From Streptomyces sp. NBC_00448 (GTDB lineage Bacteria; Actinomycetota; Actinomycetes; Streptomycetales; Streptomycetaceae), in NCBI RefSeq assembly GCF_036014115.1, contig NZ_CP107913.1, forward strand, positions 7,929,501 through 7,993,500: 64,000 bases of DNA. The letters are read 5' to 3'. The notes under the pieces were generated by a model, which saw nothing but the letters and a program-made list of their open reading frames with translations, did not search any database and was not told the DNA's origin. Shown here one piece after another: positions 8,069 to 16,579 of this stretch (its first letter is position 1; each line of letters starts with the position of its first letter). A program made the translations under genes and the position numbers.

Positions 8069-9108
8069 CCCGTGACCCCAGCCCCAGCACCAGTCCGGGA
8101 CCCAGCTCCAGCCCCGACCGGTCCACGCCCGCGCTGGAGGTCCGCGACCTCTCGGTGGTCTACCCGGCCTCCCGCGGCCGCGCCCCGGCCCGCGCGGTGG
8201 ACGGCGTCAACCTGCGGATCGGCAAGGGCGAGATCGTCGCGCTCATCGGCGAGTCCGGGTGCGGCAAGTCCACCCTGGCCCGCTCGCTGGTCGGCCTGGT
8301 GAAGCCGACCGGCGGCGAGGTGCGCTACGACGGCACGCCGCTGGACTACACCGCCAAGGGCCTCAAGGCGTACCGCCGCCACACCCAACTGGTCCTCCAG
8401 GACCCGGGCGGCGCCCTCAACCCGAAGCAGAACGTCTACGACGCCGTGGCCATGGGCCCGCGGCTGCACGGGCTCACCGACGGGCTGCCGCTCACCGTGC
8501 ACGACGCGATGGCCCGGGCCGGACTGCGCCCGCCGGAGGACTTCTTCGGCCGCTACCCGCACGAACTGTCCGGCGGGCAGCAGCAGCGCGTCGTCATCGC
8601 CGGCGTGCTGGCGCTGAACCCGTCGGTCATCGTCGCGGACGAGCCGGTGGCGTCGCTGGACGCCTCGGTGCGCGGGGAGATCCTGGCGCTCACGCTGCGG
8701 CTGCGCGACGATCTCGGCCTGTCGGCCCTGGTGGTCAGCCACGACCTCGGCCTGGCCTGGAACATCGCCGACCGGGTGGCCGTGATGTACCTGGGCCGGG
8801 TGGTCGAGCAGGGCACCGTCGAGGAGGTCCTGCTGCGGCCGCAACACCCCTACACCAAGGCGCTGCTGTCGGTGGTGCCGACCGGTGCCGAGGACTGGCG
8901 CCCCACCCTGCTGACCGGTGAGCCGCCGGACCCGACCGCGATCCCGTCCGGCTGCCGCTTCCACCCGCGGTGCACCCGCTGGGCCGGCGCCTCGCCGGCC
9001 GACCGCGCCACGGCCGCCTGCGACCGCCGTGAACTGCCGGTGCTGGCGCCGGACACCTCCTGCGCCGCCTGCCATCTGCTCGGTTCGACATCCCTGGAGA
9101 AGATATGA
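8065..9108 (+). CDS. Oligopeptide ABC transporter ATP-binding protein (DppF-like)
   Basis: This is the second ATPase of the importer, 347 residues. It has Walker A GESGCGKS, Q-loop LVLQDPGGALNP, signature LSGGQQQR, Walker B VIVADEPVASLD and switch His in VVSHDLG. A Ser/Pro-rich N-terminal stretch of about 25 residues precedes the first strand. The C-terminal oligopeptide_trans domain includes PSGCRFHPRC and a late CAAC. The GTG overlaps the preceding stop, and its own stop overlaps the ATG of the LD-carboxypeptidase gene. Confidence 0.93.
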   Translation: MTRDPSPSTSPGPSSSPDRSTPALEVRDLSVVYPASRGRAPARAVDGVNLRIGKGEIVALIGESGCGKSTLARSLVGLVKPTGGEVRYDGTPLDYTAKGLKAYRRHTQLVLQDPGGALNPKQNVYDAVAMGPRLHGLTDGLPLTVHDAMARAGLRPPEDFFGRYPHELSGGQQQRVVIAGVLALNPSVIVADEPVASLDASVRGEILALTLRLRDDLGLSALVVSHDLGLAWNIADRVAVMYLGRVVEQGTVEEVLLRPQHPYTKALLSVVPTGAEDWRPTLLTGEPPDPTAIPSGCRFHPRCTRWAGASPADRATAACDRRELPVLAPDTSCAACHLLGSTSLEKI

Positions 9109-10049
9109 CTCTGCTTCGCCCGCCCGGGTTGAAGCCCGGCGACACCGTCGCCGTGATCTGCGCCAGCTCGCCCGTGGACAACCAGGACCACCTGGAGTCG
9201 GGGCTGGCGGCCATGCGGTCCGTGGGCCTGGTGCCGGAGGTCTTCGGATCGGCCCGCGACGCCGGGAGCATGTACGACTACCTGGCGGGCGACGACGCGC
9301 TGCGGGCCGGCGACCTGACCCGCGCACTGACCGACCCCGAGTACGCCGCCGTGTTCCTCGCCTGCGGCGGCTACGGCTCGCAGCGCACGCTGGAGCTGGT
9401 GGACTGGAGCCGGATCGACCCGAACCGCCCGAAGGTCGTGGTCGGTTACTCGGACGTGACCGCGCTGCTGGAGGCGCTGGCCGTCAAACTGGGCTGGGTG
9501 TCGCTGTTCGGGCCGATGGTGGCCTGCGGCGGCTTCTGGGAGGGTCCGCAGGAGTACGACTTCACCGAGCTGATGAAGCTGCTCTACACGCCGGCCGACG
9601 TGAAGGAGCTGAGCTTCCCGGGAGCACGGACGCTGGTGCCCGGCGTCGCCGAGGGGCTGACCCTGGGCGGGACGGCCACCTTGATCGCGGCCAGCCTCGG
9701 CACGGACACGTCGTATCCGGCCAGGGACGCGATCCTGTTCCTGGAGGACGTCGACGAACTGCCCTTCCGGATGGACCGGATCATCACCCAGATCCGCCGC
9801 GCCACCAGCTACCTCGACGGCGTGGCCGGGATCATCCTCGGCACGTTCACCGAGTGCGGGGACCCCGAGCACATCGACCGGATGCTGGCCGAGCGCTTCG
9901 GCGACCTGGGCGTTCCGGTGCTGGCCGGGGTGAACATCGGCCACAACACGCAGATGCAGACCTACCCGGTCGGGGTGCGGGCCCGGTTGGACGCCGACGG
10001 CAGGACCCTGACCTTCCTCGACCAGCCGCTGACCGATCCGCGGGAGTGA
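9105..10049 (+). CDS. LD-carboxypeptidase (peptidase family S66, LdcA/MccF-like)
   Basis: This S66 serine peptidase of 314 residues cleaves an amide bond between an L- and a D-configured residue. Family members recycle murein tetrapeptides (LdcA) or inactivate microcin C-type compounds (MccF). The N-terminus LKPGDTVAVICASSPVD is characteristic. The nucleophile Ser lies in GYSDVTALLEAL near residue 115. The catalytic Glu is in LFLEDVDELPFRMDR and the catalytic His in NIGHNTQ. It has no signal peptide, so it acts in the cytoplasm on imported peptide. It is the last gene of the transporter operon (ATGA overlap) and is followed by a strong terminator. With the D-aminoacylase next door, this is the best evidence that the transported peptides contain D-residues. 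Confidence 0.93.
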   Translation: MTLLRPPGLKPGDTVAVICASSPVDNQDHLESGLAAMRSVGLVPEVFGSARDAGSMYDYLAGDDALRAGDLTRALTDPEYAAVFLACGGYGSQRTLELVDWSRIDPNRPKVVVGYSDVTALLEALAVKLGWVSLFGPMVACGGFWEGPQEYDFTELMKLLYTPADVKELSFPGARTLVPGVAEGLTLGGTATLIAASLGTDTSYPARDAILFLEDVDELPFRMDRIITQIRRATSYLDGVAGIILGTFTECGDPEHIDRMLAERFGDLGVPVLAGVNIGHNTQMQTYPVGVRARLDADGRTLTFLDQPLTDPRE

Positions 10050-10057
10050 CGGCACGC

Positions 10058-10108
10058 CGAAGCGGCCGGTACGACGGGGCAGTCGATCCCGTCGGGCCGG
10101 CCGCTTCG
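10058..10108 (+). terminator. Strong stem-loop after the peptide-transporter operon
   Basis: CGAAGCGGCCGG (10058-10069) pairs perfectly with CCGGCCGCTTCG (10097-10108). A second inner stem (CGACGGG with CCCGTCG) extends it. It starts 8 bases after the LD-carboxypeptidase stop. There is no T-tract, as usual in actinomycetes. Confidence 0.85.
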
Positions 10109-10127
10109 CGCGGATGGCGAGCGCGCT

Positions 10128-10211
10128 TCACACGAACAGCGCGCGTCACACGAACAGCGCGCATCGCAGCGACAGTTCGCGTCGCGCGCGCAGCGCATGT
10201 CACACGAACAG
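10128..10211. repeat. Three copies of the lysA 3'-terminal 12-mer
   Basis: TCACACGAACAG occurs at 10128-10139, 10146-10157 and 10200-10211. The last copy encodes the final residues and stop codon of the leftward lysA gene, so the two outer copies look like slippage duplications of that gene end. Confidence 0.7.
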
Positions 10212-11471
10212 GCTGAGCAGGTCCTCCTGCGTCTCGCGGCGGACCAGGGTCCGGGCCGCACCGTCGCGCACGGCGACCACCGGCGGCCGGGGGACCTGGT
10301 TGTAGTTGCCGGCCGCCGACCGCTGGTAGGCGCCGGAGCAGGGGATCGCGACCAGGTCGCCCGGCCGGATGTCGCCCGGCAGCTCGACCGAGTGCACCAG
10401 CACGTCCCCGCTCTCGCAGTGCTTGCCGACGATCGTGAACGTCCGCGGCGGGGCCTGACCGGCCCGGGAGGCGAGGACCGCGGTGTACGCGGCACCGTAG
10501 GTGGCCGGACGGGGGTTGTCGCTCATGCCGCCGTCGACGCTGACGTAGTGTCCCTTCACCGTGCCGACCTCGTAGACCGCGACCGTCGTCGGCGCGGCGA
10601 TCGACCGGCCGGGCTCGACCGCCAGCCGCACGTCCTCGGGCACCGCCACCCGGAGCACGTCGGCGAGTTCGGCGGGTGTCGGGGCCGGCTCGCCGCCCGG
10701 GAGGTAGGGGACGCCGAGGCCGCCGCCGAGGTCCAGCCGGGCGATGCGGACCCCGTGCTCGGCCTCGACCTCCTTGAGGAAGCGCGCCATGCGCTCGGCC
10801 GCGGTGGTGAAGGAGCCGAGGTCGAAGATCTGCGAGCCGATGTGCGAGTGCAGGCCGACGAGTTCCAGGCCCGGCGTGGCCAGCACCCGGCGTACCGCCT
10901 CGGCCGCCTCGCCCGAGGCCATGGACAGCCCGAACTTGGTGTTCTCACCGCCCGTCGCCAACGCCGCGTGCGTGTCCGCGTCCACCCCCGGCTTCACCCG
11001 GATCATGACCGGCTGCCGGGCGCCGCCGGCCCGCACCAGGTCCGCCAGGCGCTCCAGTTCGTGGAAGGAGTCCACGACGATGCAGCCGATGCCCCACTCC
11101 ACTGCGGCCCGGAGCTCGGCGACCGACTTGTTGTTGCCGTGGAAGACCACGCGCTCGGGAGGCATGCCCCCCAGCCGGGCCACCGCCAGCTCGCCGCCGG
11201 TGCACACGTCCAGCGACAGGCCCAGCTCCCGCAACCAGCCGACGAGGGCCGGGGCCAGGAACGCCTTGCCGCCGTAGTGGACGTCACCCGTCGGGAACGC
11301 GGCCGTCCATGCGGCGCACCGGGCCCGGAAGTCGTCCTCGTCGAGAACGTAGACCGGTGTACCGAAGCGCGCGGCGAGTTCACCGACCCCGATGCCGCCG
11401 ACCCGCAGTTCGCCGTCCGTCCGACCGGCCGTACGCGGCCATACCTGATCCATCTCGTGGTAGCTGCCCAT
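10200..11471 (-). CDS. lysA: Diaminopimelate decarboxylase-type PLP enzyme
   Basis: This is a fold-III PLP decarboxylase of 423 residues that would convert meso-diaminopimelate to lysine. The PLP-binding Lys is in VHYGGKAFLAP. LDLGGGLGVPY and VEPGRSIAAP bind the cofactor phosphate. CESGDV, followed later by GAYQRSAAGNYNQ, supplies the substrate-side Cys and Tyr. All are as in LysA. The ATG at 11471 was chosen; a second in-frame ATG lies six codons downstream. It differs from the longer housekeeping LysA of streptomycetes and may be a second copy or a related D-amino-acid or ornithine decarboxylase. It is transcribed toward, and converges with, the peptide-transporter operon. Release of diaminopimelate from muropeptides would give it a substrate, but that link is inference. 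Confidence 0.82.
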   Translation of the reverse strand: MGSYHEMDQVWPRTAGRTDGELRVGGIGVGELAARFGTPVYVLDEDDFRARCAAWTAAFPTGDVHYGGKAFLAPALVGWLRELGLSLDVCTGGELAVARLGGMPPERVVFHGNNKSVAELRAAVEWGIGCIVVDSFHELERLADLVRAGGARQPVMIRVKPGVDADTHAALATGGENTKFGLSMASGEAAEAVRRVLATPGLELVGLHSHIGSQIFDLGSFTTAAERMARFLKEVEAEHGVRIARLDLGGGLGVPYLPGGEPAPTPAELADVLRVAVPEDVRLAVEPGRSIAAPTTVAVYEVGTVKGHYVSVDGGMSDNPRPATYGAAYTAVLASRAGQAPPRTFTIVGKHCESGDVLVHSVELPGDIRPGDLVAIPCSGAYQRSAAGNYNQVPRPPVVAVRDGAARTLVRRETQEDLLSLFV

Positions 11472-11723
11472 ACGGCAGAAGCTAGGGACGGCAGCGCCGC
11501 CTGACGGGGCAGCGTCGAAGAACTGATTGCTCAGCATGCCGGCCGTGGGTGGAGGGCCCATGGGGGATGCGGCCGGCGCGTGGCGTGTGTCGCGATCATG
11601 ATCCCTCCATGTCACGGGGTTGTCGCGGTCATGGCCGCGGGCAACCGGCTCGGGTGCCGCGGAACTCCATGAACGCAGAAGGGTCCGCACCGTGCGGGCC
11701 GGCATCCGATCTACGGAGTGGCA

Positions 11724-12431
11724 ATGCGCAGCAGCAAGAGGCTCTCGGTCATCGCTCTGGTCGCCGTGGCCGCCGGACTGTCCTTGACGGCTTGCGGCCC
11801 CGACGACTCCAGCGCCTCCGGACCGACGTCGTCCGACACCGCCGGGGCGACCTCGTCGTCCAGCGACTCCGGCCAGACGTTGGCGCCCAGCTCCGCGCCC
11901 GGCCAGGACACCTCCTCCAGCGGCGGTTCCTCCAGCGGCTCCAACGGCGGTTCCACCGGCGGCAGCAGCACGGGCGGCGGCTCCGGCTCCTCGAACTCCG
12001 GGTCGGGGTCGGGGTCCGGCAGCATGTGCATGACCTCGAACCTCGCCATCTCCGCCGAGCACGGCATCTCGGGGGAGGGCATGGAACTGGTCCACCTCAA
12101 GAACACCGGTTCCGGCTCCTGCACGATGCACGGCTTCGCGGGTGTCGACCTGAAGAACGGCTCGGACTCCGTCAGCGTCCCGCGCCACAGCGGGGGCGAC
12201 GTGCCCACCGTCAAGCTGGCCCCCGGCGAGGGGACCGACTTCGTCCTGTACTACCCCTTCAACAACAGCGGCGGCAGCGGCTACACGTTCACCACGATGG
12301 TCATCACGCCGCCCAACGAGACCCACTCCAAGACCGTCAGCGCGTCCATCAACGTCCCCGTCCAGAACCCCGACGACCAGGGCTCCGACTCCGGCAAGCT
12401 GTACCTGCTCGCGGTCGGCGGCGGCGAGTAG
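11724..12431 (+). CDS. DUF4232 lipoprotein
   Basis: This is a secreted lipoprotein of 235 residues with a basic N-terminus, a hydrophobic core and the lipobox LTAC. A Ser/Gly-rich tether of about 75 residues (repeated SSG and GSG motifs) leads to a DUF4232 domain of about 130 residues. That domain begins at CMTSNLAIS and contains a second Cys in GSGSCTMHGF, so the conserved Cys pair is present. DUF4232 proteins are common cell-surface proteins of unknown function in streptomycetes. The ATG at 11724 is preceded by GGAG with 5-base spacing; an in-frame GTG two codons earlier is less likely. It is monocistronic and followed by a bidirectional terminator. Confidence 0.88.
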   Translation: MRSSKRLSVIALVAVAAGLSLTACGPDDSSASGPTSSDTAGATSSSSDSGQTLAPSSAPGQDTSSSGGSSSGSNGGSTGGSSTGGGSGSSNSGSGSGSGSMCMTSNLAISAEHGISGEGMELVHLKNTGSGSCTMHGFAGVDLKNGSDSVSVPRHSGGDVPTVKLAPGEGTDFVLYYPFNNSGGSGYTFTTMVITPPNETHSKTVSASINVPVQNPDDQGSDSGKLYLLAVGGGE

Positions 12432-12510
12432 CCGCCTCTCGCGGGTCGCCCGCAGACGGGACGGCCGCACGCGGGACGGCCCGCACCTCGGACGTACGGC
12501 CTCAGGTGCC

Positions 12511-12550
12511 GGGGGCCGGGTCAGGGACGCGCATCCCTGCCCCGGCCCCC
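12511..12550. terminator. Bidirectional terminator between convergent genes
   Basis: There are 17-bp arms (12511-12527 and 12534-12550) with one mismatch around a six-base loop. It lies between the stops of the rightward DUF4232 gene and the leftward small membrane-protein gene and serves both. Confidence 0.85.
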
Positions 12551-12555
12551 TCGCG

Positions 12556-12762
12556 TCAGCGGGCCGCCGCCACCGCGCGGCGCAGGGACAGGCCGAGCAG
12601 GACCGCGACCGCGACCGGCGGCAGCCACCAGGCGTTCACACCGGCGCCGTGCACCAGGCCGGCGGTCGCGCCCAGCGCCACCACCACCCCGACCGCGACC
12701 CGCCAGTCGTCGCCGACGACGAAGTCGTACCAGAACAGCGCGAACGAGCGAATCCACTTCAC
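12556..12762 (-). CDS. Small two-helix membrane protein coupled to COG4280 protein
   Basis: This protein of 68 residues begins VKWIRSFALFWYDFVVGDDW, followed by two hydrophobic segments. The GTG start overlaps the stop of the upstream membrane-protein gene as GTGA, which argues that the two are made together. I infer an accessory subunit. No catalytic motif is visible. Confidence 0.75.
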   Translation of the reverse strand: MKWIRSFALFWYDFVVGDDWRVAVGVVVALGATAGLVHGAGVNAWWLPPVAVAVLLGLSLRRAVAAAR

Positions 12763-13550
12763 GGCATGCTTCCCTTCGCCGCCGGAGCCGGCGGAACGGT
12801 GGTGGCCGCGGCAGGGGGTGCCGCGGTGTCGGTGCGGCGCAGCAGCGCGGCGGTGCCGAGGCCGAGCAGCGCGATGACCGGCACGAGGACCAGCAGGGCC
12901 GCGTCGGCGCCGGGCCAGTCGACCCCGGCGCCCTCGGCGGACCAGAAGACGCCGAAGGCGGTGAGCATGATGCCGACGGCGAACTTCATCGAGTTCTCCG
13001 GCACCCGGGCCAGCGGCGCGCGGACCGCGAGGCCGACACCGGTGACCGCGACCACCGCGGCCGCCGCGCCGAGCGCCGCCAGCGGCACGCTGCCCTGGTT
13101 GTTGCCGAAGGTCACGACGATGAAGGCGACTTCGAGCCCTTCGAGGAAGACCCCCTTGAAGGACAGGGTGAAGGCGTACCAGTCGGTGACGATGCCGCGT
13201 CCTCCGCCCGCCGCGGCGCCGGCCGCCGCGACCTCCTTGGCGTAGGCGCCGGCCTCGTCGTGCAGGGCCTTGTGGCCGGAGGCGCGCAGGATGGCCTTGC
13301 GGAGCCACTGGAGCCCGAAGACCAGCAGCAGAGCGCCCACCACCAGTCGCAGCGCCTCGAAGGGGATCATCCCGATCGCGGGGCCGAGCGCGGCGACCAC
13401 GATCGCGAGGGTGACCAGCGCCGCCGCGCTGCCTTGCAGCGCCGAGCGCCAGTTCCGGCTGGTGCCGGCGGCCAGCACGATGGTCAGCGCCTCGACCGCT
13501 TCGACGGCACACGCCAGGAAGACGGTGAGAACGAGGACGAGGCCGCTCAT
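12759..13550 (-). CDS. Predicted membrane transporter (COG4280-like)
   Basis: This polytopic membrane protein of 263 residues has two related halves. Each half starts with a membrane helix carrying an acidic motif: EAVEALTIVLAAG near residue 17 and EGLEVAFIVVTFG in the middle. Paired Glu motifs in helices recall FTR1-type iron permeases (R-E-G-L-E), but the family is described only as a predicted membrane protein. The ATG at 13550 has a GGAGGTGG site; the open frame continues upstream without support. Its neighbours are a VIT1/CCC1 metal transporter and an electron-transfer flavoprotein. A metal-ion substrate is plausible inference only. Confidence 0.75.
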   Translation of the reverse strand: MSGLVLVLTVFLACAVEAVEALTIVLAAGTSRNWRSALQGSAAALVTLAIVVAALGPAIGMIPFEALRLVVGALLLVFGLQWLRKAILRASGHKALHDEAGAYAKEVAAAGAAAGGGRGIVTDWYAFTLSFKGVFLEGLEVAFIVVTFGNNQGSVPLAALGAAAAVVAVTGVGLAVRAPLARVPENSMKFAVGIMLTAFGVFWSAEGAGVDWPGADAALLVLVPVIALLGLGTAALLRRTDTAAPPAAATTVPPAPAAKGSMP

Positions 13551-13697
13551 GGACGACCACCTCCGCGTGGGTGGGCACGGGTGGTGAGGGGGCAGGGCAT
13601 CACGGTTGGCTCCATGGTTCGGGCCCCGGTACGGGGCGGATGGGACGGAAAGAGCAGGGGGCATCGGGCCGGTGGCCGCTGCTGAAGGCGACGGGCC

Positions 13698-15779
13698 TCA
13701 GACGGTGCTGGCCTCGGGCGTGGACGCGGCGGCCGGCACCCGCGTGAACGCGGCGGTCAGCGCGGGCAGGACGTCCCGCCAGTCGGCCACGATGCCGATG
13801 TCGCAGTGGGCGAACACCGCCGCGTCCGGATCGCGGTTGACCGCGAGGACGGTGTGCGCGCGCTCCACACCGGCCAGGTGGTGCGGGCTGCCGGAGACGC
13901 CGAGCGCCACGTACAGCCGCGGGGCGATGTTCCGCCCGGTGACGCCCAGTTGGCGGCAGTGCGGCAGGGCGCCGGCGTCGGTCACCTTGCGGGTCGCGGC
14001 GAACTCCGCGCCGAGCAGGGCCCGCAGCGGCTCGACCTCCGCGTAGTGGTCCGGAGCGACGCCCGCGCCCAGGCCGATGACCGTGGCCGCACGCTCGACC
14101 GCGTCGAAGTCGTCCTCGGTGCGCCGGTCCGAGCGCCGCAGCAGCGGATCGGCCGGCACGTCCAGCGTCACGACGGGGATCGGGGCGGTGATCTGGGCGG
14201 TGATCCGGGTGGGGCTCGCGACGGGGCCGGCCTGCCCGGCCCGCACGGTCAGCGAGCCGGTCCGCAACGTGGCGATCTGCGGGACACCGTCGCTGCCGAC
14301 CTCGGCGAGCGTGCCGTTGCCCGACGGCTTGCCGCCCACCAGGCGGAGCCGGCCGCGGGCGTCGGGGTGTACCGACGTGGCGGTCAGGTCGGAGAGCAGC
14401 CCGGCGTCCAGGTGCACCGCGAGGCGGGCCAGGACCTCGCGGTCCCAGGCGGAGGCGCCGCCCAGCACGGCCCAGGGCGAGCGGGAGCCGCGCAGCCGGC
14501 CGGCGAGCGCCGCCGCGGCGGGGCGGGGGTCGCCGCCGGTGAGCCGCAGTGCCGCGTCGGCGCCCCAGTCGCGGAGTTGTTCCGGGTCCGCGGCCGGCGT
14601 GACGGCCAGCACGTGGCCGCCGATCCGCCGCGCGATCCTCGCGGCCTCGCCGATCAGCGCCCGCCCGCCCGTCTCGGGGCTGCCGGTCACCGCGAGGACG
14701 GCGGGCCCGGGGAGGCCGGCGGGGTACGGGTCCGCCGCCCGGCGGGTGACGGCCGTACGCCCGGGTCCGCCGGCGGTCGCGGACGGCGCCGCGGGATCGG
14801 GTGCCGAGACGCCGACAACCGCGACGCCGGTTGCCGCAACACCCTTTGCCGCGAGGCCGGTTGCCGCCGCCGGGCCGAGCCGGTCGGCAACGGGACGCCC
14901 CGGCCCGGCGGTTCCCGCGTACGTACCGGCCTCGACGGCCGAGGAGCCGCCGGAGCCGTCGGCCGCCGCCAACCGTGCGGTGATCAGCGCGACGGCCTGT
15001 GCGGCCTGTTCCGCCGGGCTGCCAGACACGAGCACCGGGCGGCGGGTCGCCGCCACACGCTCCACCCGGTGCACCCGGGTGGGACTCGCGGCCCCCGGCT
15101 GGGCGCCGGTCAACTGATCCAGCGTCAGGACGCGGATCTGCGGCGCGGCGGGCCAGGCGGCCGGCGGGGCCTTCGCCGGCCGGCAGGAGCGCTCCGCCAC
15201 CGCGAGCGCGGCGGGCAGCGCCAGTTCGGCGGTCTCGGTGACCGCGTCGAGCTGGAGTACGGCGCGCAGCCCGTCACCGCCGACCGCCTCGATCGACAGC
15301 GCCGGCCCGGCGAACGGCAGGCCGAGCAGCGCGGCGACCATCGGCCCGACCGCGCCGGTGCCGCCGTCCAGCGTGCTGTGCCCCGTCAGCACCAGGTCCA
15401 CCGGGCCCAGGCTCCGTACGGCGGCGGCCAGGGCCTTCGCGGTGACCAGGGTGTCCGCGCCCGCGAGCGCCGGGTCGCACACGTGCAGGCCCTCGTCCGC
15501 GCCGCAGGCCAGCGCCTCGCGCAGGACGTCGGCGGCGGCGGGCGGCCCCATCGTGACGACCGTGGTGCGGCCGCCGCTGCCCCGGCCGAGTTGCACCGCG
15601 CGGGTCACCGCACGGCGGCACCACGGGTTGAGCTCCATCGCGAAACCGTCCCTGCGCAGGCGCCCGCTGTCGTCCAGGTCGCCCGGGTGGTCGCCGAGCG
15701 GCACCTGCTTGACCAGCGCCACCGCGTGCAGCGGGCGGTGGTACGCGGCCTCGCCCCACGGGCTGTCCGTCGTCGCCAT
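13698..15779 (-). CDS. Fused electron transfer flavoprotein (EtfB-EtfA in one chain)
   Basis: The protein has 693 residues. Residues about 15-290 match the ETF beta subunit (LHAVALVKQVPLGD, then TVVTMGPPAAADVLREALACGADEG). Residues about 365-690 match the alpha subunit, ending in its FAD-binding domain (VIGLGAGVAP, later GVTGRNIAPRLYVALGVSG and VNRDPDAAVFAHCDIGIVADW). The two parts are joined by a low-complexity Ala/Gly/Pro linker of roughly 80 residues. ETFs carry electrons from flavin dehydrogenases to a quinone oxidoreductase and are normally two genes. Here the order is beta then alpha, matching usual operon order, so gene fusion is a simple explanation. No acyl-CoA dehydrogenase or ETF-quinone oxidoreductase is adjacent, so the electron donor is not evident. 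Confidence 0.9.
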   Translation of the reverse strand: MATTDSPWGEAAYHRPLHAVALVKQVPLGDHPGDLDDSGRLRRDGFAMELNPWCRRAVTRAVQLGRGSGGRTTVVTMGPPAAADVLREALACGADEGLHVCDPALAGADTLVTAKALAAAVRSLGPVDLVLTGHSTLDGGTGAVGPMVAALLGLPFAGPALSIEAVGGDGLRAVLQLDAVTETAELALPAALAVAERSCRPAKAPPAAWPAAPQIRVLTLDQLTGAQPGAASPTRVHRVERVAATRRPVLVSGSPAEQAAQAVALITARLAAADGSGGSSAVEAGTYAGTAGPGRPVADRLGPAAATGLAAKGVAATGVAVVGVSAPDPAAPSATAGGPGRTAVTRRAADPYPAGLPGPAVLAVTGSPETGGRALIGEAARIARRIGGHVLAVTPAADPEQLRDWGADAALRLTGGDPRPAAAALAGRLRGSRSPWAVLGGASAWDREVLARLAVHLDAGLLSDLTATSVHPDARGRLRLVGGKPSGNGTLAEVGSDGVPQIATLRTGSLTVRAGQAGPVASPTRITAQITAPIPVVTLDVPADPLLRRSDRRTEDDFDAVERAATVIGLGAGVAPDHYAEVEPLRALLGAEFAATRKVTDAGALPHCRQLGVTGRNIAPRLYVALGVSGSPHHLAGVERAHTVLAVNRDPDAAVFAHCDIGIVADWRDVLPALTAAFTRVPAAASTPEASTV

Positions 15780-15782
15780 CGG

Positions 15783-16502
15783 TCAGGACACCCCCGTGCC
15801 GACCAGCAGCCCGACCCCGAAGGTCACCGCGGCCGACAGCCCGCCGAGCACGAGTTGCCGGCTCGCGCCGAACCACCCGGAGCGCGCGGTGAGTTTCGCG
15901 GTCAGCGCGCCGGTGACGACCAGCCCCGCCGAACTGGCGAGCAGCGCGGGCACCAGGCCGGACGCGCCGAGCACGAACGGCAGCAGCGGGACCAGGGCGC
16001 CCAGCGCGAAGGCGGCGAACGAGGACCCCGCCGCCGACCAGGGGGAGGGCAGGTCGTCCGGGTCGACGCCCAGCTCCTCGCGTACGTGCACGCGCCAGGC
16101 GACGTCGGGCTCGGCGGTCAGCGCCCGGGCGACCTCCTCGGCCAGCTCCTGCCGTACGCCCTTCGCCTGGTAGGCCAGGGTCAGTTCGCGCAGTTCCCCG
16201 GCCGGGTTGGTGGCCAGTTCGTGCTGCTCGCGGGCGATCTCGGCCTGCGCCAGCTCGTTCTGGGACGACACCGAGACGAACTCGCCGGTGGCCATCGAGC
16301 AGGCCCCGGCGGTGAGGCCGGCCAGACCGGTGAGCAGGACGGTGTGGGTGCCGGCGCCGCCGCCGACGACGCCGGCGACCAGGGCGAAGTTCGACACCAG
16401 GCCGTCCACCACGCCGAAGGTCGCCGGTCGCAGCCAGCCGCCGGTCACATCGCGGTGCTGATGGTGGATCTCGGCCGTGCCGAGGTCCGCTGTCGCAGTC
16501 AT
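15783..16502 (-). CDS. VIT1/CCC1 family iron/manganese transporter
   Basis: This membrane protein of 239 residues has the VIT signature. A first helix region contains GVVDGLVSNFALVAGV, followed by SMATGEFVSVSSQNE. An acidic cytoplasmic helical domain (EIAREQHELATNPAGEL onward) follows, and then three C-terminal hydrophobic segments. Plant and yeast relatives move Fe2+ or Mn2+ into vacuoles; bacterial ones probably export or store them. The start codon is 3 bases downstream of nothing coding on its own strand, while its stop lies 3 bases before the ETF start, so the two form an operon with VIT first. A perfect palindrome (16562-16579) lies 60 bases upstream. Confidence 0.9.
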   Translation of the reverse strand: MTATADLGTAEIHHQHRDVTGGWLRPATFGVVDGLVSNFALVAGVVGGGAGTHTVLLTGLAGLTAGACSMATGEFVSVSSQNELAQAEIAREQHELATNPAGELRELTLAYQAKGVRQELAEEVARALTAEPDVAWRVHVREELGVDPDDLPSPWSAAGSSFAAFALGALVPLLPFVLGASGLVPALLASSAGLVVTGALTAKLTARSGWFGASRQLVLGGLSAAVTFGVGLLVGTGVS

Positions 16503-16561
16503 GCGCGGGTCCAATCTCGGCCGGGGGGAGTGCCCTACCCGGCCCGGCCGGCAAACAGGGA

Positions 16562-16579
16562 GAATGACCACGGTCATTC
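16562..16579. promoter_or_regulatory. Perfect 18-bp palindrome, candidate TetR-type operator
   Basis: GAATGACCACGGTCATTC has perfect 8-bp arms with a two-base centre. It lies in the divergent space between the VIT transporter and the M14 carboxypeptidase gene. Its form is typical of operators for TetR-family dimers. No TetR gene is in the window. Confidence 0.55.
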
